From contig CANNFB010000002.1 in the NCBI GenBank assembly GCA_947503785.1, positions 62,001-126,000 of the forward strand: a DNA stretch of 64,000 nt, given 5' to 3'. Below the pieces are notes generated by a model, which saw nothing but the letters and a program-made list of their open reading frames with translations, made no database searches and had not been told where the DNA came from. Shown here in pieces: positions 37,934-47,508 of the stretch (position 1 is its first letter; each line of letters opens with the position of its first letter). Source of the stretch: an uncultured Campylobacterales bacterium. Its GTDB lineage: Bacteria > Campylobacterota > Campylobacteria > Campylobacterales > Arcobacteraceae. A program made the translations under genes and the position numbers.

Positions 37934-39346
37934 TTAAAGAATTGCATATCCTAGAAGAACTAACGCTCCTAGATAAATAGCTCCAAAAATAGCTCCTAAT
38001 TTCCACCATGTAGCTTGATCTATGTACCCTGCTCCATACCAAATAGGTGATGGTCCAGTTGCATAAGGTGTTAAAATTCCCATAAGTCCTAAAGAACCTA
38101 CTAATAATAAAGCTAAAGGTTGAATCATTTCAGCTGGTAATAAATTAACAGCCACTCCTAAGAATAGTGGTAATAGTGCAACTGTATGTGCAGTAACACT
38201 TGCAAAGAAATAATGGAACACAAAGAATAGCACAACTAAAAGTATCACTATCGAAACAGGATCCATTCCAACTAAACCACCTGAGATTAAACCTGCTGCC
38301 CATTTTAGAAATCCAACTTGTTTTAAACCAGAGGCCATGGCAACTAAAGTAGCAAACCAAATAAATACATTTATAGCAGCTTTATTCGTGATAACATCTT
38401 CCCAAGTAATAACATTTGTTAAAACAAGTAAACATAATACTGCAAGAGCAGCTGTTGTTCCATTTACTCCAATTTGTTTACCAAATATCCACATAACAAG
38501 TGCTAATATGCCAAGACCTAACATAATTAACTCTTTTTTACTAACAGGCCCCATAGCAACTAACTCTTTTGCAGCCCAAGCAGGTGCTTCAGGAGATTTT
38601 TTTTGTTCAGGTGGATAAACTATATAAGTTAAGTAAGGTACTAAAAGAAATAATGGAATCATTATAATTGCTAATGTACCAAACCATTGACCCCATTCAA
38701 TCATAATTCCTGTACTTTTTTCTACTAAAGAAACTGCAAGTAAATTTGGTGCAAGTGCAGTTAAAAACATAGAACTAGTTACACAAGTTGCTGCAATTGC
38801 TACCCATGAAATATATGAACCAATTTTTCTAGGTTCATTTTCAGGAGTTGAATTAAACATTTGAGGAATGTTAATTGCTATTGGGAAAATAGTTCCTGCA
38901 CTTCTTGCTGTATTTGAAGGCATGAAAGGTGCTAAGATACCATCAGCAAATGCAACAGCATAACCAAGCCCTAAAGTTGTTTTTCCAAGCACTTTTACAA
39001 GTAGTAAAGCTATTCTTTTTCCTAAACCTGATTTTCTATAACCAAGTGCGAACATAAATGCTGCAAAAATTAGCCAAATTACTCCATTTGAAAAGCCACT
39101 TAAAGCCCAAGTTCTACTAGCTTTTGCAGTCTCTCCAACAAGTCCAAATGTTGCAGCGAAAGAAACTCCAATTAAACCTATTAATGCAGCTGGAATTGGT
39201 TCTAAAATCAATCCTACAATCACTCCTAAAAATAGTGCGAAGAAATAGTGTGCATTTACACTCAAACCTTCAGGTGTTGGTAAAACAGCAACTACTATCG
39301 CAATTATAATAGGTAGTGCCATTTTCATATTGTTACTTAGTGTCAT
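37934..39346 (-). CDS. DASS-family (SLC13/CitT-type) anion transporter
   Basis: Inner-membrane transporter of 470 aa with about 11-12 helices. The repeated IT-superfamily features include LAPFMPSNTARSAGTIFPI (the SNT motif, about 136-154) and LTPYATGPSPIWYGAGYI (second motif, about 424-441). Homologues carry citrate, tartrate, succinate or sulfate with Na+ or by exchange; the substrate cannot be told here. Upstream DNA carries a direct repeat and an 18-bp palindrome. Confidence 0.86.
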   Translation of the reverse strand: MTLSNNMKMALPIIIAIVVAVLPTPEGLSVNAHYFFALFLGVIVGLILEPIPAALIGLIGVSFAATFGLVGETAKASRTWALSGFSNGVIWLIFAAFMFALGYRKSGLGKRIALLLVKVLGKTTLGLGYAVAFADGILAPFMPSNTARSAGTIFPIAINIPQMFNSTPENEPRKIGSYISWVAIAATCVTSSMFLTALAPNLLAVSLVEKSTGIMIEWGQWFGTLAIIMIPLFLLVPYLTYIVYPPEQKKSPEAPAWAAKELVAMGPVSKKELIMLGLGILALVMWIFGKQIGVNGTTAALAVLCLLVLTNVITWEDVITNKAAINVFIWFATLVAMASGLKQVGFLKWAAGLISGGLVGMDPVSIVILLVVLFFVFHYFFASVTAHTVALLPLFLGVAVNLLPAEMIQPLALLLVGSLGLMGILTPYATGPSPIWYGAGYIDQATWWKLGAIFGAIYLGALVLLGYAIL

Positions 39347-39401
39347 AATAAACTCCTTATTTGTTTATTTAATTTATTTATATTGAAATAATAAAGAAGA
39401 G

Positions 39402-39419
39402 ATATGACCTTAATATGAC
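39402..39419 (-). promoter_or_regulatory. GTCATAT direct repeat upstream of the DASS transporter
   Basis: On the minus strand: GTCATAT-TAAG-GTCATAT, an exact 7+4+7 repeat with 11-bp period, like PhoB/OmpR-type operators. A TATTAT -10 candidate lies 8 bp downstream and the transporter ATG about 56 bp downstream. The two-component regulator encoded just beyond the transporter is the natural candidate. Confidence 0.45.
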
Positions 39420-39425
39420 TTTTAG

Positions 39426-39443
39426 AATGAAATATATTTCATT
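39426..39443. promoter_or_regulatory. 18-bp perfect palindrome upstream of the DASS transporter
   Basis: AATGAAATA followed directly by TATTTCATT. It lies 7 bp upstream of the direct repeat; a dimeric regulator could bind. AT-rich, so chance cannot be excluded. Confidence 0.35.
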
Positions 39444-39484
39444 TTGTTAATTTAGCGTTTTACAAGTTGATAGATTTTGGGCAT

Positions 39485-39522
39485 AAAAAAAGGCAAGACT
39501 ACAAAAGTCTTACCTTTTTTTT
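39485..39522. terminator. Terminator downstream of trxA
   Basis: Stem AAGACT / AGTCTT, one mismatch, then GG/CC, flanked by A7 on one side and T8 on the other. It can stop trxA transcription (-) before the DASS promoter region. Confidence 0.85.
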
Positions 39523-39540
39523 AAAAATTGATAGTATTTA

Positions 39541-39858
39541 TTACATTAATGAGTTAATTTTGTCAGTAAATGCTTGTTTAGATGAAGCACCAACCATTTG
39601 ATCAACAACTTCACCATCTTTCATAAAAATGATAGTAGGAATAGATCTGATTCCATATTTAACTGCTAAATCTTGCTCTTCATCTGTATTTACTTTACAA
39701 ATGTTTGCTTTTCCTTCAAACTCTTCTGCTAATTCTTCAATTACAGGAGCGATCATTCTACAAGGACCACACCATGGAGCCCAAAAGTCAACCATTGAAA
39801 CACCTTTATTAGTGATTTCTTCAAAGTTTGCTGGAGTTAATTCTGTATATTTACTCAT
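39541..39858 (-). CDS. trxA: Thioredoxin
   Basis: Small cytoplasmic dithiol carrier (105 aa) that reduces ribonucleotide reductase and other proteins. Active site WCGPC (C30, C33) in VDFWAPWCGPCRMIAPV; cis-Pro in IRSIPTIIFMKDG. Divergent from alaS, monocistronic with its own terminator. Confidence 0.97.
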   Translation of the reverse strand: MSKYTELTPANFEEITNKGVSMVDFWAPWCGPCRMIAPVIEELAEEFEGKANICKVNTDEEQDLAVKYGIRSIPTIIFMKDGEVVDQMVGASSKQAFTDKINSLM

Positions 39859-40037
39859 TTTATTTCCTTTTGATTATTAAATTTTATTTCCGTTTATTTA
39901 AAAAAATTATAAATTAAACTCGTTTAGTATAACTTTAAATAACTTAAAATAAGTTTTATCTATATCTTAATTCTTTACTAATCTTTTATAAATCAATTTT
40001 TTGATAATATATTTAAAATTTAACACGGATGATTCAC

Positions 40038-42593
40038 ATGGATATTAGAAAAGAGTACTTAGAATTTTTTAAAGATAAAGGACATGACATTATTTCTTCA
40101 ATGCCATTAGTTCCTGATGACCCAACACTTATGTTTACAAATGCTGGTATGGTTCAATTTAAAGATATTTTCACAGGAGCAATTCCTAAACCTGCAAACC
40201 CAAGAGCGACTTCTTGTCAACTATGTATAAGAGCTGGTGGGAAACATAATGACTTAGAAAATGTTGGATATACAGCACGTCATCATACGCTATTTGAAAT
40301 GTTAGGGAACTTCTCTTTTGGAGACTATTTTAAAAAAGATGCTATTGCTTATGCTTGGGAGTTTATTACTGTAAATCTTGAACTTCCTATAGATAAATTA
40401 TGGGTAACAATTCATGAAAGTGATGATGAAGCTTATGAATTATGGCAAGAACATATTGATGCTTCAAGAATCAAAAGATTTGGAGATAAAGATAACTTCT
40501 GGTCTATGGGAGATACAGGTGCTTGTGGACCATGTAGTGAGATATTTTATGATCAAGGTCACGAAAACTTTAATACTAGCGAAGATTGTTTAGGTGGAGA
40601 GGGAGATAGATTTTTAGAAATCTGGAACCTTGTATTTATGCAATATGATAGACAAAAAGATGGAACATTAACTCCACTTCCTAAACCTTCAATTGATACA
40701 GGTATGGGACTTGAAAGAGTTATTGCTATTAAAGAAGGTGTTTTAAATAATTTTGATTCATCAAATTTCCAACCAATAATTAAAAAGATTGAAGAGTTAG
40801 CAGGAAAAACTGCAAATAGTGAGACTATTGGTTCATTTAGAGTAATCGCAGATCACTTAAGAGCAACATCATTTATGTTATCTCAAGGTATTTTATTTGG
40901 AAACGAAGGGAGGCCTTATGTTTCTAGAAGAATTTTAAGACGTGCTGTTAGACATGGATATTTATTAGGGTTTAGAAAACCATTCTTAGCAAAAGTATAT
41001 GATACTTTATGTGATATTTTAGGTTCACATTATCGTGATTTAAAAGAACAAGCTGATTATATAAAAGAACAATTAACTCTTGAAGAAGAAAGATTCTTTA
41101 AAACTATTGATTTAGGAATGAGTATTTTTAATGGCGAATTAGCAAAAACAAAAGAATTATTCTCAGGTGCTGTTGCTTTTAAACTTTATGATACTTATGG
41201 ATTCCCTTTAGACTTAACAGAAGATATGTTAAGAGATAAAGATTTAAAAGTTGATAATGCTACATTTGATGAATTAATGTTAGCGCAAAAAACTAAAGCA
41301 AAAGCTGCTTGGAAAGGTAGTGGAGATGCTGCTACTGAAGGTGATTTTAAAACATTACTTGAAAAGTATGGTAAAAACACTTTTGTTGGTTATGAAAAAA
41401 CATTTGAAAACTCAACTATTACAGCTTTACTTGATGAAAAGTTTCAAGAAGTTAATACTTTAAATGAAGGGCAAACGGGATGGGTTATGTTAGATAAAAC
41501 TCCATTTTATGCTACATCTGGTGGACAAAGCGGAGATACTGGAGCTTTAGAAGATAATAAACATATTGCTATAATTTCTGAGACTTCAAAATTTTATGAT
41601 ATCAACCTTTCAAAAGTAAAAGTTGAAAGCTCAACACTTAAACAAGGTGAAAAAGTTCAAGCTGTAGTTGTAAACAGAAATGAAATTGAAAAGCATCATA
41701 GTGCAACACACCTTTTACAATCTGCTCTTAAAATGGTTTTAGGTGAAACTGTAGCACAAGCTGGTTCTTTAAATGACACTTCAAAACTAAGATTTGACTT
41801 TACATATCCAAAAGCTATGACTGAAGCTCAAATTAAAGAAGTTGAAGACTTAGTTAACTCTATGATTGCTAGAGGAATTTCTGGTGATGTTGAAGAGTTA
41901 CCAATTGAAGAAGCTAAAAACAAAGGCGCGATTGCTATGTTTGGTGAAAAATATGGTTCTAGTGTTAGGGTTGTAAGTTTTGGAGATGTTTCTGTAGAAT
42001 TTTGTGGAGGAACACACGTAAACAATACTTCAGATATTGGTTCAATTTATATAACAAAAGAATCAGGAGTAAGTGCAGGAGTTCGTCGAATTGAAGCTGT
42101 TTGTGGATTAGCAGCAATTGAATATACAAACTCAATAATTAAAAAATATCAAGATGTTCAAAGCGAACTTAAAAATAAAGATGCAATTGCTGGAATTAAG
42201 AAATTAAAAGAGCAAGTAAAAGATCTTAAAAAAGAAGTTGAACTTGCACAAAGTCAAACAGCAGCTCCTGTATATGAAGAAATGATAGGTGATGTAAAAG
42301 TTGTTGTTGATATTGTAGAAAATGGCGATATTAAAAAAATAGTAGATGATTTAAAAAATGCAAATGAAAAATTAGCAGTATTATTACTTCAAGCAAAAGG
42401 CGAAAAAGTTATGCTAGTTGCTGGTAATAAAAATACAAATGTAAAAGCTGGTGATTGGATTAAAGCAATTGCACCAATCGTTGGTGGTGGTGGCGGAGGT
42501 CGTCCTGACTTCGCACAAGCTGGTGGAAAAGATGTTAGTAAAATAAAAGAAGCAAAAGCTGAAGCTCTTGAATATGCTAAAGCGAATATCTAA
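40038..42593 (+). CDS. alaS: Alanyl-tRNA synthetase
   Basis: Charges tRNA-Ala and edits Ser/Gly mischarges. I start it at 40038 ([16 protein letters not shown], the standard AlaRS N-terminus), with CGGATG as ribosome site 6 nt upstream; the in-frame ATG at 40029 lies inside that site. Class II catalytic domain 1-450; editing zinc site HHSATH and CGGTHV; C-terminal C-Ala domain ending with [17 protein letters not shown]. 851 aa. Confidence 0.96.
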   Translation: MDIRKEYLEFFKDKGHDIISSMPLVPDDPTLMFTNAGMVQFKDIFTGAIPKPANPRATSCQLCIRAGGKHNDLENVGYTARHHTLFEMLGNFSFGDYFKKDAIAYAWEFITVNLELPIDKLWVTIHESDDEAYELWQEHIDASRIKRFGDKDNFWSMGDTGACGPCSEIFYDQGHENFNTSEDCLGGEGDRFLEIWNLVFMQYDRQKDGTLTPLPKPSIDTGMGLERVIAIKEGVLNNFDSSNFQPIIKKIEELAGKTANSETIGSFRVIADHLRATSFMLSQGILFGNEGRPYVSRRILRRAVRHGYLLGFRKPFLAKVYDTLCDILGSHYRDLKEQADYIKEQLTLEEERFFKTIDLGMSIFNGELAKTKELFSGAVAFKLYDTYGFPLDLTEDMLRDKDLKVDNATFDELMLAQKTKAKAAWKGSGDAATEGDFKTLLEKYGKNTFVGYEKTFENSTITALLDEKFQEVNTLNEGQTGWVMLDKTPFYATSGGQSGDTGALEDNKHIAIISETSKFYDINLSKVKVESSTLKQGEKVQAVVVNRNEIEKHHSATHLLQSALKMVLGETVAQAGSLNDTSKLRFDFTYPKAMTEAQIKEVEDLVNSMIARGISGDVEELPIEEAKNKGAIAMFGEKYGSSVRVVSFGDVSVEFCGGTHVNNTSDIGSIYITKESGVSAGVRRIEAVCGLAAIEYTNSIIKKYQDVQSELKNKDAIAGIKKLKEQVKDLKKEVELAQSQTAAPVYEEMIGDVKVVVDIVENGDIKKIVDDLKNANEKLAVLLLQAKGEKVMLVAGNKNTNVKAGDWIKAIAPIVGGGGGGRPDFAQAGGKDVSKIKEAKAEALEYAKANI

Positions 42594-42595
42594 TA

Positions 42596-43075
42596 ATGAC
42601 TGAATTATTTAACAATTTTTCTTCATTAATAGTTTTTTTACATGTAATATCAGCAGTATTATGGGTTGGAGGAATGATTGCAATTAGATTTGCAGTTCAT
42701 TACTCTATTCAAAATATTGCAGAACCAAAAATAAAAATAGAAAGAACACTAGAGAATTTAAAAAGATTTTTCAATATGGTAATACCTGCAATTTTAATCT
42801 TGCTTATAACAGCTATTATAATGATAATAGCTTTAGGATTTAAAGGAACACCTTTATATAGTTTTGTAATAGCTAAAGAGGCTATCTGGACTATTATGAC
42901 TATAATCTTTATTACTATCTATATAAAAAGAAACAAAGCAGAGAAAGCTTTTATTGAAGGTGATTTTTTAAGTGCTAAAAATAACTTGGCACCAATTGCA
43001 AAATACTATATTCCTATAAATATTATTTTAGGAATTGTAGCTATTTACTTAGGTGTTACATTAAGAGGATTTTAG
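42596..43075 (+). CDS. Four-helix membrane protein, CopD-like
   Basis: 159 aa with about four membrane helices (9-29, 57-77, 87-110, 135-155). The first helix contains FLHVISAVLWVGGMIA, resembling CopD/heme-exporter-type domains in which the His can bind copper or heme. It begins 3 bp after alaS, so is co-transcribed with it, an association without obvious meaning. Confidence 0.6.
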   Translation: MTELFNNFSSLIVFLHVISAVLWVGGMIAIRFAVHYSIQNIAEPKIKIERTLENLKRFFNMVIPAILILLITAIIMIIALGFKGTPLYSFVIAKEAIWTIMTIIFITIYIKRNKAEKAFIEGDFLSAKNNLAPIAKYYIPINIILGIVAIYLGVTLRGF

Positions 43076-43107
43076 AAGAGAGGACTAAATTAAACTAGCC
43101 CTCTTTT
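43076..43107. terminator. Shared terminator overlapping the MFS stop codon
   Basis: A 12-position stem (43076-43087 / 43096-43107, one mismatch and one G-U) with T-run at one end. It starts right after the CopD-like stop and covers the MFS stop codon (TAG). Confidence 0.7.
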
Positions 43108-44243
43108 AAAAACAGACTTTTAGATTTAAATACTATAAAAACCATTAAAGACAAAATACCTATAAAACTGTAAATCATCACATCCCATCCATACTTTTCA
43201 TAAATAATAGAAGGAATAAAAGAGCCCGCTGCTCCTCCAAAATAATAAAAGCTAAGATACATTCCCGAAGTTAAGGCTTTTTGAGAAGATTTCATTGAGT
43301 TTGCAAGTCCCGTACTTACTGTATGAATTGTAAACATTCCAATACAGAACAAAAAAAGTATTATAAATAAAGATATAAGATTTGTTGTTAAAAGAAAAAA
43401 TGCAATAAAACAGAAAAAAAGTAATGCATACATAATAGTGCGATGTTCGCTTTTGAAAAACTTTATTATTCTTTTTGAAGATAAAGAGACAACGATTCCC
43501 ATTCCATATCCTAAGTATAATAAGCTTATTTGAAACTCTGAAATATCCATAGAAATATCTTTTACTCTAAAAGGTAAGACATTTAAAACTCCTGCAAAAA
43601 CATAGAACATACAAAACATTAGAAGATACACAAGAGTAAAACGCTTATCTTTTAAAATATTACTTATATCTTTTAATTTAGGTTTTACGATAGTTGCTTC
43701 ACCTTCGTATGATAGTTTTTGAATTAAAAACAAGGATATAAATAGTGCAAAACTTAATGAGTAAAAAACGTACTCATAAGAAAAATTTGTAGCTATAAAG
43801 CCTGAAAAAAGTCTTCCGATAAGACCTCCAAAGACTGTGGAAGCTACATAAATAGACATATTAAACTTTATATTTTCCTTATCAATATTTGCTAGAATAG
43901 ACATAAGTGCTGTTAAAATTGCAGGTGTTACAATAGCCTCACAAACTCTAAAGAAAAGAAAACTTTCATAAGAAGTTGAGAAACCTAAAAATATATTTGT
44001 AACTAAAAGAGTAAAAGTTGCGATTAGAAGCATCTTTTTTGCACATACTTTTTCTAGAATGTATCCATAAATAATAGGAGAGATTGCTAGAAAAAGCATT
44101 ATAATAGCTGTGAATTGAGAAGCTTTGATAATTGAAATATTAAATTTTTCAGCTAATAAAGGTTGCAAGGGTTGTGTTGCGTACATAACTGACAAAATGA
44201 TAATAATAGAATATATAACTATAAATAAATTAATCTTTTTCAT
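43095..44243 (-). CDS. MFS transporter
   Basis: Major facilitator of 382 aa with 12 predicted membrane helices. The N-terminal IYSIIIILSVMYATQPLQPL and the A-like loop between helices 2 and 3 (YILEKVCAKKMLLIA) fit drug/metabolite MFS exporters related to the YnfM-type group (PLLPLLA-like start). Substrate unknown. Its 3' end shares a terminator hairpin with the opposing gene. Confidence 0.78.
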   Translation of the reverse strand: MKKINLFIVIYSIIIILSVMYATQPLQPLLAEKFNISIIKASQFTAIIMLFLAISPIIYGYILEKVCAKKMLLIATFTLLVTNIFLGFSTSYESFLFFRVCEAIVTPAILTALMSILANIDKENIKFNMSIYVASTVFGGLIGRLFSGFIATNFSYEYVFYSLSFALFISLFLIQKLSYEGEATIVKPKLKDISNILKDKRFTLVYLLMFCMFYVFAGVLNVLPFRVKDISMDISEFQISLLYLGYGMGIVVSLSSKRIIKFFKSEHRTIMYALLFFCFIAFFLLTTNLISLFIILFLFCIGMFTIHTVSTGLANSMKSSQKALTSGMYLSFYYFGGAAGSFIPSIIYEKYGWDVMIYSFIGILSLMVFIVFKSKSLFLKEG

Positions 44244-44263
44244 TAAAAGATTATATCTAAACC

Positions 44264-44470
44264 TTAATGACCTCTTCCTCTTCTATGTGAATAATGTTTT
44301 CTATGAGAATGATGATGATTTCTTTTATATCCATGATGATATTTAGTAGTATAATGAAATGGACTAAATATGATTGCAGGACGTATAACCGTACTAACAT
44401 TATGATGATATCTATGACATCCAGAAAAAAGTATTACAGTTACAACAAACAGAAATATACTTTTAAGCAT
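44264..44470 (-). CDS. Small histidine-rich lipoprotein
   Basis: 68-aa predicted lipoprotein. Lipobox LFSGC places lipidated Cys at 18. The mature 51 residues contain 13 His, many in clusters (YHH, NHHH, SHRKHYSH), plus many Arg and Tyr. This composition suggests Zn, Ni or Cu binding at the membrane surface. It follows the lipoprotein gene upstream by 83 bp. A ribosome site AAAGGAGTTAAA precedes the ATG. Family not recognised. Confidence 0.65.
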   Translation of the reverse strand: MLKSIFLFVVTVILFSGCHRYHHNVSTVIRPAIIFSPFHYTTKYHHGYKRNHHHSHRKHYSHRRGRGH

Positions 44471-44553
44471 TTTAACTCCTTTACTAATTACTATTTATAT
44501 ATTATTAGCAAAGATTGTGCACAAATTGTATATTTAAATTATCTATTGAAGCT

Positions 44554-45144
44554 TTAATCTAAAGCTTCAAATTCTTGGTTAAAATAGTTTTTAATTATAT
44601 TTTGGTTTACTAAACTGCTATTATAATTTAATGAGAATCTTGGTTTATCTAAGTATTTATTTTTATAACTTATATCAAACTGTCTGATCATCTTTGTAAA
44701 AAGCTTACCTTTATAATCAACAATAAATTTATTTTCATTTCCCCAAAATTCATATATTAAATTTACTATATATTTATCATTGATTAAATAAGTACTAAAT
44801 TCATGTGATTTAAAATCTAACCTCTCAAGTGCTACCATTGTTTTAATAGCATTTTTTTCTTTGAATAAATCATCAAAATATGATCTTTGAAAACCATTCC
44901 ATTCGCAATTACTATGTAAACTAACTTGTTCAATAAATATATCTCCATATTCAGGACTTGAAGTATTCAAAATATAAGAACTAAAGGCACAGTTATCACT
45001 TGTAAATTGTTTATTTGCTTTTGATAAATCAATATAGTTATTTATACTATTTACCCTGTTATGATTGCTAAAATTTGTTGAAGTACATGCTGTAAAAAAT
45101 AAAGCCATAGAGGCAATAAAATATAAATTAATTAACTTAAACAT
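44554..45144 (-). CDS. Lipoprotein of unknown function
   Basis: 196 aa. The signal ends with lipobox FFTAC (Cys 20). The rest is a soluble alpha/beta protein with several Trp/Tyr/Phe and two further Cys (53 and 80 approx.), which could form a disulfide in the periplasm. No known domain is recognised. An AAAGGAT ribosome site precedes the ATG. Divergent from the first NlpC/P60 gene. Confidence 0.6.
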   Translation of the reverse strand: MFKLINLYFIASMALFFTACTSTNFSNHNRVNSINNYIDLSKANKQFTSDNCAFSSYILNTSSPEYGDIFIEQVSLHSNCEWNGFQRSYFDDLFKEKNAIKTMVALERLDFKSHEFSTYLINDKYIVNLIYEFWGNENKFIVDYKGKLFTKMIRQFDISYKNKYLDKPRFSLNYNSSLVNQNIIKNYFNQEFEALD

Positions 45145-45232
45145 TTGTATCCTTTATAAAAAAATTATCTTTTATTATAGCACTATAAAGGTATAGCTTG
45201 ACATAATTTAAAATTTAAATTATCATGTTTAT

Positions 45233-45760
45233 ATGAAAATACAAAAAACAATATTATTTGTACTACTTATATTTCTTTTTATTGCTTGTTCTAAAAGAGA
45301 CCTAGAACTAACACAAACAAACTTACCATATCCAAGTGCTTCTTTACAAAAGACTATTATTCAGAAAAAACAAATACTTACAATTAAAAATAAGAATTCT
45401 AAAAACTTTTCAAAGTTCTACAAAGAATGGAAAGGTGTAAAATATAGATTTGGAGGGAATTCTAAAAGAGGTATTGATTGTTCTGCTTTTATTCAAAAAG
45501 CTTATAAAAAAACTCTTAATATAAAAATTCCAAGAACTACACTTCAACAATCAAAGAAAGGCAGAAAAATTCAAAAATCACAATTAAAATTAGGTGATTT
45601 AGTGTTTTTTAAAACTGGAAGAAATTCACGTCATGTTGGAATATATATCGAAGATGGAAAGTTTATGCACGCTTCTACTAAAAAAGGTGTGACTATTTCA
45701 AGGCTTAATAATGTGTACTTTAACAAGCACTATTGGAAATCTAAAAGGATTCTTGATTAA
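45233..45760 (+). CDS. NlpC/P60 peptidoglycan hydrolase lipoprotein 1
   Basis: 175-aa predicted lipoprotein (lipobox FIAC, Cys 19) with a C-terminal NlpC/P60 cysteine peptidase domain (about 60-175). Catalytic Cys in RGIDCSAFIQKAY, His in RHVGIYIE, and third residue His in MHAST. It probably cleaves peptide stems of peptidoglycan from the outer membrane. It is a close paralogue of the next gene, both having WKxVKYRFGGNSK before the Cys. Confidence 0.85.
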   Translation: MKIQKTILFVLLIFLFIACSKRDLELTQTNLPYPSASLQKTIIQKKQILTIKNKNSKNFSKFYKEWKGVKYRFGGNSKRGIDCSAFIQKAYKKTLNIKIPRTTLQQSKKGRKIQKSQLKLGDLVFFKTGRNSRHVGIYIEDGKFMHASTKKGVTISRLNNVYFNKHYWKSKRILD

Positions 45761-45810
45761 GTGAAATAAGGCTATAATTAGTAATATAACAATTAGTACA
45801 AGGAGTAGGA

Positions 45811-46410
45811 ATGATTAAAAAATCTTATTTAGCATTACCATTATTTTTATTTTTTATTGGCTGCCAAAGTAAATCAGAGGTATTTGTAGAAAATACTTTA
45901 TATAAGAATATTACGGATGTTGAAGAAAAGAATAATCCTTTATTAAAAGAAGCACCTGTAGTTTCATATGAACCGATTATTACTCCAGAAGAATATAAAA
46001 AATTATTAGAAGAAGAAAGTAGTGTATCAAAAAATAATGTAAAAGATATGAATGAAGAAATTATGGACTTCTATAATGAATGGAAGAATGTAAAATATAG
46101 ATTTGGAGGAAACTCTAAAAAAGGTATTGACTGCTCAGCTTTTACTCAAAGAATTTATAAAGAGAAATTTGACATAAAAATTCCAAGAAGTACTAGGACT
46201 CAAGTAAAAGTTGGTACTGAAGTGGCTAAATCTGAACTTGAGTTAGGAGATTTAATATTCTTTAAAACTGGAAAAGTTGATAGACATGTTGGTGTATATA
46301 TGGGTAATGGTGATTTTATGCATGCCTCAATTAAAGGTGTAAAGTTCTCAAAAGTAGATAAACCTTTTTATAAAAAAGCCTACTGGACGTCTAGAAGAAT
46401 TATAGATTAA
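45811..46410 (+). CDS. NlpC/P60 peptidoglycan hydrolase lipoprotein 2
   Basis: 199-aa lipoprotein (lipobox FIGC, Cys 18). It has a longer acidic linker (20-85, Glu-rich) than its neighbour and an NlpC/P60 domain at about 85-199. Catalytic Cys in KGIDCSAFTQRIY, His in RHVGVYMG, and His in MHASIKG. The pair looks like a tandem duplication with a diverged linker. ATG preceded by AAGGAGTAGGA. Confidence 0.85.
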   Translation: MIKKSYLALPLFLFFIGCQSKSEVFVENTLYKNITDVEEKNNPLLKEAPVVSYEPIITPEEYKKLLEEESSVSKNNVKDMNEEIMDFYNEWKNVKYRFGGNSKKGIDCSAFTQRIYKEKFDIKIPRSTRTQVKVGTEVAKSELELGDLIFFKTGKVDRHVGVYMGNGDFMHASIKGVKFSKVDKPFYKKAYWTSRRIID

Positions 46411-46422
46411 TCTCTTCTAGAC
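46389..46422. terminator. Hairpin shared by NlpC/P60 gene 2 and the AEC gene
   Basis: Perfect 10-bp arms GTCTAGAAGA (46389-46398) and TCTTCTAGAC (46413-46422). The left arm is inside the final codons of the NlpC gene and the right arm covers the AEC stop. Works for both strands; lacks a T tract. Confidence 0.5.
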
Positions 46423-47343
46423 ACCACCATATAAATACAACATAATTGGTATATAAATTACTGATATTAAATTACTTAGTAAAACCGTAAAAGATGCTTT
46501 TTGCGGCTTTGCGTTTAGTAATACTGCTAATGTTATTGTATTTCCAGCAAGTGGTACAATTGAAAATAAGAATAAAACATCATAAATATCTTTACTTAAT
46601 AATCCAAAGAAATTTTTATCTATAAATATAATTAAAAGTATAGAAGCAGGCCAGAAGAAAAATTTAAAGAAATATGCAATTTTTATAAACTTTTTATCCA
46701 TATCTTCAGCTAAATTAAAACCTTTCATTCCCATTCCAAGCATCATCATTCCAAGTATTCCATATCCCCATTTTAGTATTTCAAAATACGGCACTACAAA
46801 CGAAGGTACATCAACTCCGATAATATTTAAAGACAAACCTGCAATAAAAGCATAAAGTAATGGCAATCTTATAATTTTAACCATTGATTGTCTTGCGGTA
46901 AAAGAGCCTTTCGCTGTTACATAAAAGCCTGTAGTATTTTCATAAAATAAAGAAGCTAAAGTTGCAAAAATAAAAATATTAGCATTTTCAGGGCTTAATA
47001 AAATCATAGCAAGAGGAATACCAAAGTAGCCAGTATTTCCAGTACCACAAGTAAAAGCAAGAGTATTTATACTAGCATCTTTCCATTCATCTTTGTATTT
47101 ATGTAGTACAAAAAATGCAATACTAGAACCAAAAACAAATACAAATATAGGTAAAAATAAAAGTTGCATATTAATATTAATTGATAAAGTTGCAAAGAAT
47201 ATTACAACAGGTCCTAATATATAAATAAGAATAAAAGCGACATAATCTCTTCTAATTTTTAAATATTTTGTTAATATATATCCGATTATGATATTTAAAT
47301 ATAAAGGTGAAATTTTTGTTAATAAGATTAGAAATAGATTCAT
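46417..47343 (-). CDS. AEC-family transporter
   Basis: Auxin-efflux-carrier type permease of 308 aa with about 10 helices in two halves. The conserved TGNTGYFGIPLAMIL (about 102-116) and the second-half VPLAGNTITLAVLL (about 265-278) are the broken-helix motifs. Relatives move malate, malonate or other carboxylates. Substrate unknown. Confidence 0.83.
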   Translation of the reverse strand: MNLFLILLTKISPLYLNIIIGYILTKYLKIRRDYVAFILIYILGPVVIFFATLSININMQLLFLPIFVFVFGSSIAFFVLHKYKDEWKDASINTLAFTCGTGNTGYFGIPLAMILLSPENANIFIFATLASLFYENTTGFYVTAKGSFTARQSMVKIIRLPLLYAFIAGLSLNIIGVDVPSFVVPYFEILKWGYGILGMMMLGMGMKGFNLAEDMDKKFIKIAYFFKFFFWPASILLIIFIDKNFFGLLSKDIYDVLFLFSIVPLAGNTITLAVLLNAKPQKASFTVLLSNLISVIYIPIMLYLYGGV

Positions 47344-47508
47344 TGAATAGTCACTTTTGCTAAGATGGGCTAATTGTAACGAATGTAAGTAAAAAAAAGA
47401 GTAAATGCAAATTATTTATAATTTAGGAAGCAGAAAGGATACAAATGAGTTTGCATCTACCTTTTTTATATCAAAATTATACATTAGTGATATGATAATT
47501 GTATGATT

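Noticed and set aside
47434-47467. Hairpin with T-run between the AEC gene and the IT-like permease
   Set aside because: The stem is interrupted and the T-run is on the plus strand, where no gene ends; not supported as terminator.
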